NCBI RefSeq assembly: GCF_000208925.1
Contig: NW_001914887.1
Coordinates: forward strand, 1-64,000
Length of the DNA stretch: 64,000 nucleotides
DNA from: Entamoeba histolytica HM-1:IMSS
Taxonomy: Eukaryota; Evosea; Mastigamoebida; Endamoebidae
Direction of reading: 5' to 3'
A model generated the notes under the pieces. It was given only the letters and a program-made list of their open reading frames with translations, had not been told where the DNA came from and ran no database searches. Shown here in pieces: positions 54,732 through 64,000 of the stretch; the stretch's first letter is position 1, and the number at the start of each line of letters is the position of its first letter. The translations under genes and the position numbers were made by a program.

Positions 54732-56789
54732 ATGAGTCGTATTATTATTAAGAATCTCCCTGAACGTGCAGACGAAAAAATTCTTAAACAACAATTCGAA
54801 AAATTTGGTGGAATTACTGATTGTAAAGTTATGCGTACTCCTCAAGGAAATTCACGTAAATTTGGTTTTATTGGTTTTGAAAATGAAGATCAAGCACAAA
54901 CTGCAATAACAAAAATGAATGGAGCTTATATTCAATCTTCAAAATTACAAGTTTCATTGGCAAAAGCTATCGGAGATCAAACTATCGAAAGACCTTGGTC
55001 AAAATATAGTGTTGGATCATCATCATTTTCTAACGACAAAAAAAGAAAAGTTATTCCTACAAAACATGAAACACAAACAATTAAAAAGAAGAAGGATTCT
55101 TCAAGTCTTGATGAATTAAAAAAAATAGCAAATGAAAGAAAACCTAAATTAGATAACGGTAAGAAAAAAAAATTTGATTCAGAAGAAGATGATCAAAATA
55201 ATCAACATATGGAGGAAGAAGAAGAAATAATTAATGAACAAGAACATCAAAAAAGTATGGATGAAATTGATGTTAAAGATTGGGAAGAAGGAAGGATTTA
55301 TATTACAAACCTTCCTTTTAATTGTACAGAAGATGATATTAGAAAAGAATTTGATCGATTTGGTAATATAGCAGAAATACATCTTCCAATTGATAAAATC
55401 ACGAAAAAGTCAAAAGGATTTGGTTTTGTTTTGTTTGTCGTTCCTCAAGATGCAGTAAAAGCTTGTAATGAAATGGATAATAAATTTATCAAAGGAAGAA
55501 TTGTTCATGTGACATATGCTAAAGCTGATCCATATTCAAATCAACAAGTTGGAGAAAGTAAAAATTATAAAGAAAAGAAACAAAATGAATTAAAGGCTAA
55601 AGCAGGAAACCAATTTAATTGGTCAACATTATATATGAGACAAGATACTGCAGTAAGTGCTGTAGCAGAAGAATTAGGAATGAAAAAAGAAGAGATTTTA
55701 GATGTTAATGCTGAGTCAATGGCTGTTCGTGTTGCTTTAGCAGAAAACTATGTTATTAATCAAACAAAAAAATGGTTAGAAGAAAATGGAGTTAATTGTA
55801 CTGTTTTAGAAAATGGAATGAAAGAAAAATGTAGTAATAATATTATTATTGTTAAGAATATTGCAGCAAGTGCTATTGAGTTGGAAGTAAAAAGTTTATT
55901 TGAAAAGTTTGGAACCTTAAAACAATTTTTAATGCCAAAAAGTAAGGCATTGGCATTAGTAGAATTTGAAGTTGCAAATGACGCTAAAACTGCATTCAAA
56001 AGATTGGTTTATTCAAGGTATAGAGGTATTCCTTTATATCTCGAATGGGCTCCAGAAAAAGTCTTTGACGAAGAGAAAGTTAATAAAAAGATGGAAGAAG
56101 AAAAACTTACACAAGAAAAACAATCAAAAACAATTCAAAAAGAAGAAGACACAAAGAAAAAAGAAGAAGATAAAAAGAAACAAGAAGAAGATAAAATTAC
56201 TACTAAAAGTAACCAAACAGAACTTGTGGAAGAAGGCAGCAAGACATTGTATGTTAAAAACATTAGCTTTAAAACAAAAGAAGATGTTATTAGAAAAGTC
56301 TTTGAAAAATGTGGAAGAGTTTTGGCAATTACTTTGTCTAAAACAAAAGATAAGAAGGTTGAGAAGAATTCTGGGTTTGGTTTTGTTGAATACGCTAAAC
56401 ATGAAGATGCTATCAATGCCATTAAAACGTTACAAGGAAAAGTTATTGATGGACATGCAGTTCAGATCGAAATATCTCAACCTAAAGTCAAAGATGAAGA
56501 CCATAAAGAAAGAAAAGAAATTGAAGAACACAAAGTATCAAATAAGTTGTTAGTTAAAAATGTACCATTTGAAACAAATATTAAAGAAGTTAGAGAATTA
56601 TTTAGAACATATGGTACTCTTCGTGGTGTGCGTCTTCCTAAGAAGGTTGATGGACAAAATAAAGGTTTTGCCTTTGTAGAATACGCTACAAAACAAGAAG
56701 CTGCAAATGCTATGGCAGCCCTTAAAAATAGTCATTTCTATGGTAGGCATTTGATCATAGAATATGCCAAAGATACTGAATTAGACTAA
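54732..56789 (+). CDS. MRD1: Mrd1/RBM19, five-RRM pre-rRNA processing factor
   Basis: Mrd1 binds 18S pre-rRNA in the small-subunit processome and is needed for release of U3-containing intermediates. The 685-residue protein has five RRMs: RRM1 (1-77; MSRIIIKNLPERADE, FGFIGFEN) followed by the family signature RPWSKYS; RRM2 (about 190-265; IYITNLPFNCTEDDI, KGFGFVLF); RRM3 (about 376-450; IIIVKNIAASAIE, with a weak RNP1 ALALVEFE); RRM4 (about 500-585; LYVKNISFKTKED, GFGFVEYA); RRM5 (about 602-680; LLVKNVPFETNIKE, KGFAFVEYA). Yeast Mrd1 also has five, human RBM19 six. Lys/Glu-rich linkers separate RRM1-2 and RRM3-4. The length is somewhat under yeast (887). It is intronless. Confidence 0.95.
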   Translation: MSRIIIKNLPERADEKILKQQFEKFGGITDCKVMRTPQGNSRKFGFIGFENEDQAQTAITKMNGAYIQSSKLQVSLAKAIGDQTIERPWSKYSVGSSSFSNDKKRKVIPTKHETQTIKKKKDSSSLDELKKIANERKPKLDNGKKKKFDSEEDDQNNQHMEEEEEIINEQEHQKSMDEIDVKDWEEGRIYITNLPFNCTEDDIRKEFDRFGNIAEIHLPIDKITKKSKGFGFVLFVVPQDAVKACNEMDNKFIKGRIVHVTYAKADPYSNQQVGESKNYKEKKQNELKAKAGNQFNWSTLYMRQDTAVSAVAEELGMKKEEILDVNAESMAVRVALAENYVINQTKKWLEENGVNCTVLENGMKEKCSNNIIIVKNIAASAIELEVKSLFEKFGTLKQFLMPKSKALALVEFEVANDAKTAFKRLVYSRYRGIPLYLEWAPEKVFDEEKVNKKMEEEKLTQEKQSKTIQKEEDTKKKEEDKKKQEEDKITTKSNQTELVEEGSKTLYVKNISFKTKEDVIRKVFEKCGRVLAITLSKTKDKKVEKNSGFGFVEYAKHEDAINAIKTLQGKVIDGHAVQIEISQPKVKDEDHKERKEIEEHKVSNKLLVKNVPFETNIKEVRELFRTYGTLRGVRLPKKVDGQNKGFAFVEYATKQEAANAMAALKNSHFYGRHLIIEYAKDTELD

Positions 56790-58633
56790 GTTCTATAAGA
56801 TTGAAATTTAATGATTTTGTGAGATGAAAAAATGAATGAGGTTTCGATTTTTTGTTAAAGACAATTTTTTAAGACTTTTCTCAAATTTTCTTAAATAAAA
56901 ATTTAAGAAAATAAAAGTTTATCTTATTGTTTATAAAGAGTTAATAATGTTCAAAACAGGAGATATAAAAGAAAGTACTAAAAATGTAGGTATGAAAGAA
57001 AAAATAAAGGATTATAAAAAGAGTTAGATAAAAATAGTTTTTTGAGAAGAAATAACACTGTTTCATTTGAATAACAACCCAAAATTTCAGTCATTAATTT
57101 ATGTATTAAATTTTGATTTATCTTAAAAATGTTTCAAGTTCAGATTTAAAATAAAAGAAGAAAGGAAGGAAATATATTCACAAAAAATTGTAAAGACAAA
57201 GTAAGAATGGAAATGCGATACAATGAAATAATGAATAAGATAAAGTAATTTGATGATATTAATTGTTTTATTAATTTAGAAATTTGTATAAAAAAATATT
57301 TTAATGAAACATCAACACTTTCATTTTAATCTATTTCATTTAAATCATTATTCAAGAATATTATTATATAATATTGAAACATTTCATAATTATAATGAAA
57401 ATGATGAAATATTTGAAGATTGAAGAATAGTTAAATATGTAATATTCAATATAGTTAAAGGAGAATGAAGAATGAAATATATTTAAAATGTAGAATATAT
57501 AAAATTGATAGAATATGGAAATACAATATTAATAGATATTAAATTCTTTAGAATTTAATTATTTTAAATATTATTATAAATTATCATTAATTAATACAAC
57601 AACTAAGACTAAAAAACAAATATAGATAGTTTTATTTGTGTATTTCTTTAAAAGCAATGATTATTCCAACGATATTAATTGATTTAGGAAAGTCCTATTT
57701 ATATTAATGTATGTCACCAATCATTATTAATATTAAATACAGAAAATATATAAACTTCCATAATATATTTTTTTTGAATAACCCACTTTTTGAGTTTTAA
57801 AATACCCCCAATATTTTAAAAAGGTAAATGAACAAAATATAAGCAAATTTAATATCAAAATAAGTGTTAAGAAATTAGGTAATTAATTAAGAATGCTTAA
57901 GTGAGTGTTTAACATCGACTTCATTTGCTTTATCAACTTTACTCTATGAATAAGGAGATGATTTTTATGACTGTAAAGCATTTAAACTAAATATTATTCA
58001 AAATTCAATAGTTAAAATGCATGAAAAATGTTTCAAAAGACGTTTTTAAGAGTCAAAAAACAATGGAATAATAAATAATAAAAAAGAAAATACTGACATA
58101 ATATTAATTGATGAAAATGAAATAAAAGTTTTATAATAAAAATTAAAAAAGGAAATTTTTAGATAATTAAGATATATTTATTTCATACAATAAAGCTGTT
58201 AATTTACTTTTTTATTCAAAGATTCGATTTTAAATAATAAATAAATATATTTAATTATGAGTATTAGAATAAAATGTTTTAATATAATTTACTTTTTTAT
58301 ACTTCTCTATTGAATTTGATTATTATTTGAATATCATTAATATTCTTAGTGCTTGTTTATGTGTTTATTCTTTCATATTACTATTATAATGAATATTTTT
58401 ATATAAATCAAGTTATCTTATTTCTATAATGAAGGTGTTTTGTATTATTTTGATTGTGTTTATAGAAGTTAATTCAATATTTGTATCTTGTCAATATAAG
58501 AATGTTAGAACTATTCTTGTATATTTATTAAATATTGATAATTGACATTTAGATTACTTCATGAATAGACTAATAATTAATTAACAATCATTAATATTGA
58601 GTTATTCTAAAAAAATGAACAAAAGTTAATAAT
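56790..58633. other. Long A/T-rich gene-poor region
   Basis: About 1.8 kb without a convincing gene apart from the small frame at 58429-58545. It contains many A/T palindromes (for example AAATTCTTTAGAATTT near 57541-57556) and stop-rich stretches. No LINE motif, SINE end or structural RNA could be identified by eye. Confidence 0.4.
58429..58545 (+). CDS. Possible 38-residue secreted peptide or pseudogene fragment
   Basis: ATG 58429 opens a 38-codon frame with a signal-peptide-like start (MKVFCIILIVFIEVNSIFVS) followed by CQYKNVRTILVYL, ending in TGA at 58545. After the stop the same frame stays open briefly (HLDYFMNRLIIN), so it may be a decayed secreted-protein gene. In such A/T-rich DNA a hydrophobic frame of this size can arise by chance. 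I give low confidence. Confidence 0.2.
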   Translation: MKVFCIILIVFIEVNSIFVSCQYKNVRTILVYLLNIDN

Positions 58634-59576
58634 TTAATCTTCAATTTCATTAGATGGTATTGTCCAAAATGAATAAAAAAGAGTCATAACTAATGAGCAT
58701 AATGGGAATAAAATGAGTTTATCATTAGTTACTGATTGTTTTGTAACTAAGCAAAGAATGAAATAACAACTTGTATAAAGAATAAAATTCACAACACTTC
58801 GATAAATAAAAGGAATTTTAAGGAAAAACGAGTATGTTACAAGAACAATAAATGATGCAATAATACCATAAAGAAGTTGACGAGGCGAATGAAACCCATA
58901 AATGAGGGTATTATACATACATAAATAAGAAAAAATAATATAAAGAAGAAAACCAACAGAACACAAAATAATACGAACTGAAGATCTTTTATTATATTTA
59001 TTAAATCTATTCGATCCTGAAAAGTAGTGAATTAAAGGAAAATAACAAATTGAAAAATGTCGTTTAAATGAAACAAATATTGAAGTATTTGAATGAGGTA
59101 TAGAAGATAATAAATATAGAAAAATTCCAAAGAAATAAATAATAGTGAAATAATGACCACTAATTCCATTAAATTTTATTTTTCCAATTTCAGTACAATG
59201 TACATCATTTAAAGATATTTTTAGCATACAAATGATATAATAATTCCAACGATGAAAGACATATGTATTTAAAACATCAATAATTGAAGTAAAATAAATA
59301 CAAAAATGCTCTAATTTAAGGTTAATATGAAAAATTCTTTAAAATGAACATAATAACCAAACTATCATATTCAATACATACTAAACAAGCAATTATTAAT
59401 GAAACAATTACAGTCCAATATTGAGGATCAAGCATTTTATCTATTAAAGAAGGATAATATTTAAAACGAATTATATTACAACTATCACTTCCATTAATAA
59501 TCCAAAAATAAAAGACAAAAATAATAATTGGAATATTATAACAAAGAAAAATATTTATTAATGATTTGTTGAACAT
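58634..59576 (-). CDS. ER multi-pass lipid phosphatase-like protein, FIT2/PAP2 type, two exons
   Basis: Exon 1 is 59576-59363 and exon 2 is 59310-58634; the 52-nt intron 59362-59311 (GTTTGG...TAG) joins phase 1 to phase 1 and gives 296 residues with about six membrane helices. VLNTYVFHRWNYY, then FNGISGHYFTIIYFF and later YNTLIYGFHSPRQLLYGI resemble the FIT2/Scs3 pattern (N-x-YFVK-x-W, ISGH, YFHT-x-x-E-K). In FIT2 the two His residues of these blocks are catalytic for acyl-CoA cleavage at the ER. PAP2 phosphatases such as dolichyl diphosphatase share SGH and SR/H blocks, so that family is the alternative; the KxxxxxxRP motif of PAP2 is not seen. It is divergent from the THADA gene, 119 bp apart. 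Confidence 0.7.
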
Positions 59577-59650
59577 TTTAAGAATTAAATATTAAGAAAT
59601 TTTTCAATTTTTAAGTTTTTCAGTTATTTAATAACATAATTCCAATTATC

Positions 59651-59657
59651 AAACCCT
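59651..59657 (+). promoter_or_regulatory. AAACCCT element before the THADA/Trm732 gene
   Basis: AAACCCTAT lies 38-45 nt before the ATG at 59696, in the 119-bp gap shared with the divergent FIT2-like gene, so it could serve either promoter. Confidence 0.45.
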
Positions 59658-59695
59658 ATTTTTTTTTTAAGTTTTAAAAAAAAAACATAAAAACA

Positions 59696-62600
59696 ATGAA
59701 TAACATCATTGACAAACATCTTCATTTTAATCTCCCAAAAACACCTGAAGCAATCTTGAGTTGGGTTCAGTCAAGTGAAAAAAGTTCTAAAGAGTTATTG
59801 AGTTATTTAAATAAGAAAAATAGTTGTATTTCCAATGAACAATTAGAAAAATTAGAACAAAGCATTCGTCAAATTATTCAATTACCATTAAGTAAACCAG
59901 CGTATAATGCATATGGACATATTATTTATTTAATATTAATAAAATTAAATAAAGAAATTACAAATGAACCATTTGTATTACGAGCAAGTCTTAGTGATAA
60001 AAAAGAAATTATAAATGAGAAAGAAATGAAAAATATTATTTTATGTATTAAAAAAAGATCATTTGATGTTATTTCTTCAGTTATAGAATCATTAAATAGA
60101 TATATTAAAAAACAAGGTAATTTGAGTCAAAGTATTCGTGATAATTTAGATGAATTAATTCAATTAATAAGAAATGAATTAGTATTAACTCAAGATAATA
60201 AAGAATGGGTTTTATTAAAAGAAGGTTATTTTGGACTTGTTAAATTCTTAAACGAAGAACAAAGTAAAAAAGAATTAATTAGCTCGACTTTAATTAGTTG
60301 GAATTGTAAAGGAAAGTATGTTATATTAGACGCTTTATCATCTAATACTAACACAATTATTACTTCTATTGTTCCACAACTTTTATTTAATGTTATTAAA
60401 GCTGTTGAAGAAACAACATATAAAACAGTTGCATTAAATTTATTGTCTCATCTTCTTAAAGAATGTATAATTTCATTTGAAGATGCTATTAATCAATTAA
60501 AGCAATATAACCAATTTAATGAATCAACAATGAAAATTATGAACATTCTTATTTCATTAAAACCTTCTAATAATCAAATTCAATTAGCAGCAAATCAACT
60601 TCCATTAGTTACTGCAGCAGCATTAAAAATGAATTCATATGATATGAATTCTATTATTTCATTTATTCCTTCAATAGAAAAAGAATTGAATATCTCTTTA
60701 CAGAATGCATTAAATAAATCATTTCATCTTAGTATTGTTACTACATTATATAGTGATTTAACAAGAATTAATTATCATCAAATTGAAGTTAACGCTTCAA
60801 AAGATATTATTAAAGGATTATATGATTGTCCTACAGATGAAATACAAGTCATTACAACAATGATCCCAAAATTTATCTTAAGATGTTCAATAGAAGTTAT
60901 TCAAGAATTATTTAATTTTATTTGTACTTTTATTGCACATCCATTTAATGAAAAGATTGATTGTTCTATTATACAAATATGTATTAATATTATTCAAAAT
61001 AATAAAAGAAATGATATTAAACAAATCATTTCTCATTTTCTTTCAACTGAAGAAATTCAGTTATTGTTCAAAAGAAGTATTTTAAGTAGAACAGATAAAC
61101 TTAGAACTATTGCTTTTTCTCTTTATTCATTATTAAATCTTTTTACTAAAATACATTATCAATACCTTCAAACTCAATTACAAAAATGTTGGATTAAAAT
61201 TAAGTCACTACGTACATCAGAAGCTGATGCTGTTGCAAGAATTTTTAGTATTTTATGTTCATTTAAACCTTATCCTATAGTCACATCAAATAATACTATT
61301 CAATTCACTGGTTCTTCTCTTGAAGATTCTATTCATTCTGTGATTATTCAATTAAAAAATTCAATTGATAAAATTTTACCTTCCAAATGTGTTTCATATG
61401 AAGATGATTGTGTTTATGGATTATTTAGAATATTGCAATTACTTCATAAAGAAAAAGATGGTTTTACACTTGCAATTCAATTAATTGATTCAAGCGATTA
61501 TTTATTAACTCTTCCTGCTCCTGAAGGTTCTGCTCCTGGAATGGTTGTTGGTGGATGGACTAGTGTTCGTGTTGCATCAGAAATAATTGCATCTCAATCT
61601 TCTTTAGATTTCACTCAAGCATCACAACGATTAGTACATATTCTTAGAACAGCACTTCATAGAGGAATATTTGAACGTGCAGCAGGTGCTTTAGAAATAG
61701 CATTACCGTATGCAAGTAATGAGTGGTTATCAGAACAAGTGAATAAAGTAGTTAATGAAATTGGATATGAAACTAAATTTACCAGAAGGTCTGCTGGATT
61801 ACCATATCATCTTTCTGCATTATTAAATGAAGAGTGTAGAAGAATTAAACAACCAACAATGGCTCCACCATTATTAGAATATGTTATTAATACATTAACT
61901 CATTGTGATAGAAATTGTGCTATTCACTCAATGAATACTTTAGCAGGATTAATTAAATCTCAAAAGATTGCAGCAGAAATTGATTTGTTTTTCCCAGGAA
62001 AAGCATTAAATTACAGTTTTAAATATATAGATGATATAGATTGGTCTTTACGTAATTCTGCTTCAATACTTTCTGCTACAGTCATTAAACGAATATTTGC
62101 TACTCAAGAAAATTTCACCTTAAATCATCTTCTATTCTTAATTCCAAACTCTATTTCAGAGTTTAGTTCAGCATTAGAAAATGGATTAAATAGTGCTATG
62201 ATTGTTTGTATGATTCTTTCAAGACTATCATCTACTAATTTAATTAATAAATCTTCGCTTCAACAGTCATTAGTTAAGTCACTCCTTATTGCTTCACACC
62301 GTAAACTTTTTGCTTCAAGTATTGATGCACTTGCAATTGCTTTTACTAAATGTACATTATTAGAAGATATTCCAGAATTGTTTAATTCTCTTAATGCAAC
62401 TATTTTAAGAATAGTTAAAGAATATGTTGATAATGGTTCGGTTCTTTCCAGCGATCAAATAAGTCATTTAATTTCATTTAAACCATTAAATTCATTCGAA
62501 GCTTATCAATATTTAAATGTACTTCAATCTCTTAATATTAAACTTCCACAGTTACATCAATTCCATTATTCTTTTAATGATGCTTATACATTAAAATGCA

Positions 62601-63466
62601 TAAAATTAATTGCTAGATATCATGCAAATGATTCTAATCAACTTCCTCAACTCTTAACATCAGACCAAATTATTGTAAGAGAAGCTGCATTACTTAGATG
62701 TGAAGAGAGTCCTAAAGGAGTAGATCCACAACAATTCTTTGAATCAACATTTACATTATTATTTAAAGAAGCTCCACATGTATTCCATGTTCTAAAGGCA
62801 ATGATTTCCGTAATAGATTATAACCAAAATATACCAATAAATCAATATATCAAAAATACTCCTCAATTGATTAATCAACTCCATACCTTTATTGAAAAAG
62901 AGCCTTTACTTCATTCACTTAGTACAAGTATTCTTTTAAGACTTAATTGTATTGACTACTCCCAAATTGATTCAATTTCTTTAAATGAACATGAAATGCA
63001 ATATTATTTCAAACACTTCCCAATAAACCAATCAATAGTATCAATTATATCTCTTCTATTAGAAGACATAGAAAAAGGTATTTGTATTACAAATGCTTTC
63101 AATAATGCATTCTTAACATCATATGACCCATATCATCTTCTTTATTATCTTTTAAGTTTATTTGTGTCTTCTTATTCAGACAATTGTAATAAAACATCAA
63201 TGACTGAATTATGTAATGTTCTATTTAATCCTTCTATATTTAATTATTTAAATGAAATAACTCATACAACACAAATTTTTGAACCTGAACTTCCTTCATT
63301 TAATTATGATAGAATTGAATTAATCAAATACCTTTCTAGTAATCTTTCAACTTCAAAAGAATTATCTACTTACATTAAAGAAATAAAAAAAGAGTCATTC
63401 ATTATTAAAGATAGTGTAGAGATAGTAAATCAATTAACTAAAACCTTTCAAAAAGAATTGAATTAA
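59696..63466 (+). CDS. THADA/Trm732-like tRNA 2'-O-methyltransferase partner
   Basis: Trm732/THADA pairs with the methyltransferase Trm7/FTSJ1 to methylate the ribose of nucleotide 32 in the tRNA anticodon loop. The 1256-residue protein is all-helical (HEAT/ARM). The DUF2428 core is clear in the middle: GWTSVRVASEIIA, LHRGIFERAAGALEIAL (compare HRGAFE), TRRSAGLPYHLSALL (a hallmark block), then NCAIHSMNTLAGLI and DIDWSLRNSASILSATVIKRIF (compare WAVRNxxxxLFxxLxxRxFG). Yeast Trm732 has 1420 residues, human THADA 1953, so this is a compact version with a divergent N-terminal half. It is intronless. Its stop is 50 bp from that of the convergent coiled-coil gene. Confidence 0.9.
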   Translation: MNNIIDKHLHFNLPKTPEAILSWVQSSEKSSKELLSYLNKKNSCISNEQLEKLEQSIRQIIQLPLSKPAYNAYGHIIYLILIKLNKEITNEPFVLRASLSDKKEIINEKEMKNIILCIKKRSFDVISSVIESLNRYIKKQGNLSQSIRDNLDELIQLIRNELVLTQDNKEWVLLKEGYFGLVKFLNEEQSKKELISSTLISWNCKGKYVILDALSSNTNTIITSIVPQLLFNVIKAVEETTYKTVALNLLSHLLKECIISFEDAINQLKQYNQFNESTMKIMNILISLKPSNNQIQLAANQLPLVTAAALKMNSYDMNSIISFIPSIEKELNISLQNALNKSFHLSIVTTLYSDLTRINYHQIEVNASKDIIKGLYDCPTDEIQVITTMIPKFILRCSIEVIQELFNFICTFIAHPFNEKIDCSIIQICINIIQNNKRNDIKQIISHFLSTEEIQLLFKRSILSRTDKLRTIAFSLYSLLNLFTKIHYQYLQTQLQKCWIKIKSLRTSEADAVARIFSILCSFKPYPIVTSNNTIQFTGSSLEDSIHSVIIQLKNSIDKILPSKCVSYEDDCVYGLFRILQLLHKEKDGFTLAIQLIDSSDYLLTLPAPEGSAPGMVVGGWTSVRVASEIIASQSSLDFTQASQRLVHILRTALHRGIFERAAGALEIALPYASNEWLSEQVNKVVNEIGYETKFTRRSAGLPYHLSALLNEECRRIKQPTMAPPLLEYVINTLTHCDRNCAIHSMNTLAGLIKSQKIAAEIDLFFPGKALNYSFKYIDDIDWSLRNSASILSATVIKRIFATQENFTLNHLLFLIPNSISEFSSALENGLNSAMIVCMILSRLSSTNLINKSSLQQSLVKSLLIASHRKLFASSIDALAIAFTKCTLLEDIPELFNSLNATILRIVKEYVDNGSVLSSDQISHLISFKPLNSFEAYQYLNVLQSLNIKLPQLHQFHYSFNDAYTLKCIKLIARYHANDSNQLPQLLTSDQIIVREAALLRCEESPKGVDPQQFFESTFTLLFKEAPHVFHVLKAMISVIDYNQNIPINQYIKNTPQLINQLHTFIEKEPLLHSLSTSILLRLNCIDYSQIDSISLNEHEMQYYFKHFPINQSIVSIISLLLEDIEKGICITNAFNNAFLTSYDPYHLLYYLLSLFVSSYSDNCNKTSMTELCNVLFNPSIFNYLNEITHTTQIFEPELPSFNYDRIELIKYLSSNLSTSKELSTYIKEIKKESFIIKDSVEIVNQLTKTFQKELN

Positions 63467-63516
63467 AAGAAATCATTTTTTTTTTATAAAATTTATTTCT
63501 TATTAAAATGGTTTTT

Positions 63517-63975
63517 TTATTGTTTTTGTTTCAACTGAATAATTTCAGAATGAAGTTGATCAACTTCTTGTTGTAAATGAATATTTTGAGTAACAACATC
63601 TTGTAAAACATTTTGTACTTGTTCAATAACTTCTTTAACTCCTTTTTTTCCAATACTTTTTCCAAAGACATTTTTTAAATATGTATTGATTGTTTCACTT
63701 TTCCAAATTTGTAATTCTTGTTCTTTTAACATAACACTCTTTTCTAATGTTTCAATGTCTTCTAAATACTTTGATTTTTCTAATTGTAATTCTCCAATTT
63801 TATCTCCTAATAATTTAACTTGTTCTTCACCAATAAAATTGGTTGATTTCTTTTTCATTGGTGAAGAAAATGATTCAATTTGATTAATTCTTTTTTTCTG
63901 ATCTTCTTTTTCTTTTTTATTTCTTTCTTCAGCAGCTCTTGCTGCAGCAAGAAGAACTGAATATTTATTATTCAT
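63517..63975 (-). CDS. Small coiled-coil protein at the window edge
   Basis: The frame encodes 152 residues from ATG 63975. I do not recognise a family. The N-terminus is Ala/Glu/Lys-rich (SVLLAAARAAEERNKKEKE), followed by a short Ser/Pro segment (SFSSPMKKK) and two heptad-rich coiled coils (about 54-90 and 115-150) around FGKSIGKKGVKEVIEQVQN. Only 25 bp remain upstream, so an additional 5' exon cannot be excluded, though the upstream bases (CAGTTATTTCAG-like on the + strand) are non-coding in appearance. Confidence 0.65.
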   Translation of the reverse strand: MNNKYSVLLAAARAAEERNKKEKEDQKKRINQIESFSSPMKKKSTNFIGEEQVKLLGDKIGELQLEKSKYLEDIETLEKSVMLKEQELQIWKSETINTYLKNVFGKSIGKKGVKEVIEQVQNVLQDVVTQNIHLQQEVDQLHSEIIQLKQKQ

Positions 63976-64000
63976 TTCAGTTATTTCAGTTATTTCTTTT

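Overview
The window looks like nuclear DNA of an Entamoeba species, probably of the E. histolytica/dispar/nuttalli/moshkovskii group; the species cannot be decided from sequence alone. It is extremely A+T-rich and gene-dense, with mostly intronless genes. The 11 introns I could place are 44-127 nt long, begin GTTTGT (nine) or GTTTGG (two) and end in AG, usually TAG. Other Entamoeba marks are very short untranslated regions, a GTATTTAAAG TATA-type box before the transhydrogenase gene, a fused beta-alpha NAD(P) transhydrogenase, a BspA-type leucine-rich-repeat protein, a TLDc-like family member, a saposin-like protein and an R4-clade LINE with a PD-x14-D endonuclease.

Layout. 1-1.2 kb: A/T-rich DNA with a decayed LINE 3' end. 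1.2-12.4 kb: a large beta-rich protein of unknown function, Dim1 rRNA dimethylase, PP4R3, ribosomal protein eS6, a SERF protein, a secreted acidic repeat protein, an eIF4B/4H-like RRM protein and a small tail-anchored protein. 12.4-24.9 kb: gene-poor stretches around a charged orphan, a BspA-like LRR protein, a TLDc-like protein, the spliceosomal helicase Prp5/DDX46 and an isolated orphan. 24.9-27.5 kb: a dead LINE. 27.9-43.4 kb: class I-like PI3-kinase, a secreted protein, RBBP6/Mpe1, a coiled-coil saposin-like protein, an orphan, NAD(P) transhydrogenase and a degenerate Ras-like protein. 43.7-56.8 kb: Pif1 helicase, Rab6-like GTPase, NatC subunit NAA35, a DEAH helicase, a DENN protein, an FHA-kinase of Chk2/Rad53 type, ribosomal protein eL33 and Mrd1/RBM19. 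56.8-64 kb: a gene-poor stretch, a FIT2/PAP2-like membrane protein, THADA/Trm732 and a coiled-coil protein cut off by the window end.

Shared themes. Many genes serve ribosome and RNA maturation (Dim1, eS6, eL33, Mrd1, the DEAH helicase, Prp5, RBBP6, THADA) or membrane traffic and signalling (PI3K, Rab6, DENN, FHA-kinase). The most interesting non-coding signal is an AAACCCT element, telo-box-like in form, sitting about 22-66 nt upstream of the ATG of most translation and ribosome genes here and almost nowhere else. Seven genes were completed by joining exons from splice signals (PP4R3, eS6, Prp5, PI3K, DENN, FHA-kinase, FIT2-like), and the Rab6 gene was assembled from three exons. One 59-residue gene (SERF) was found by direct reading.
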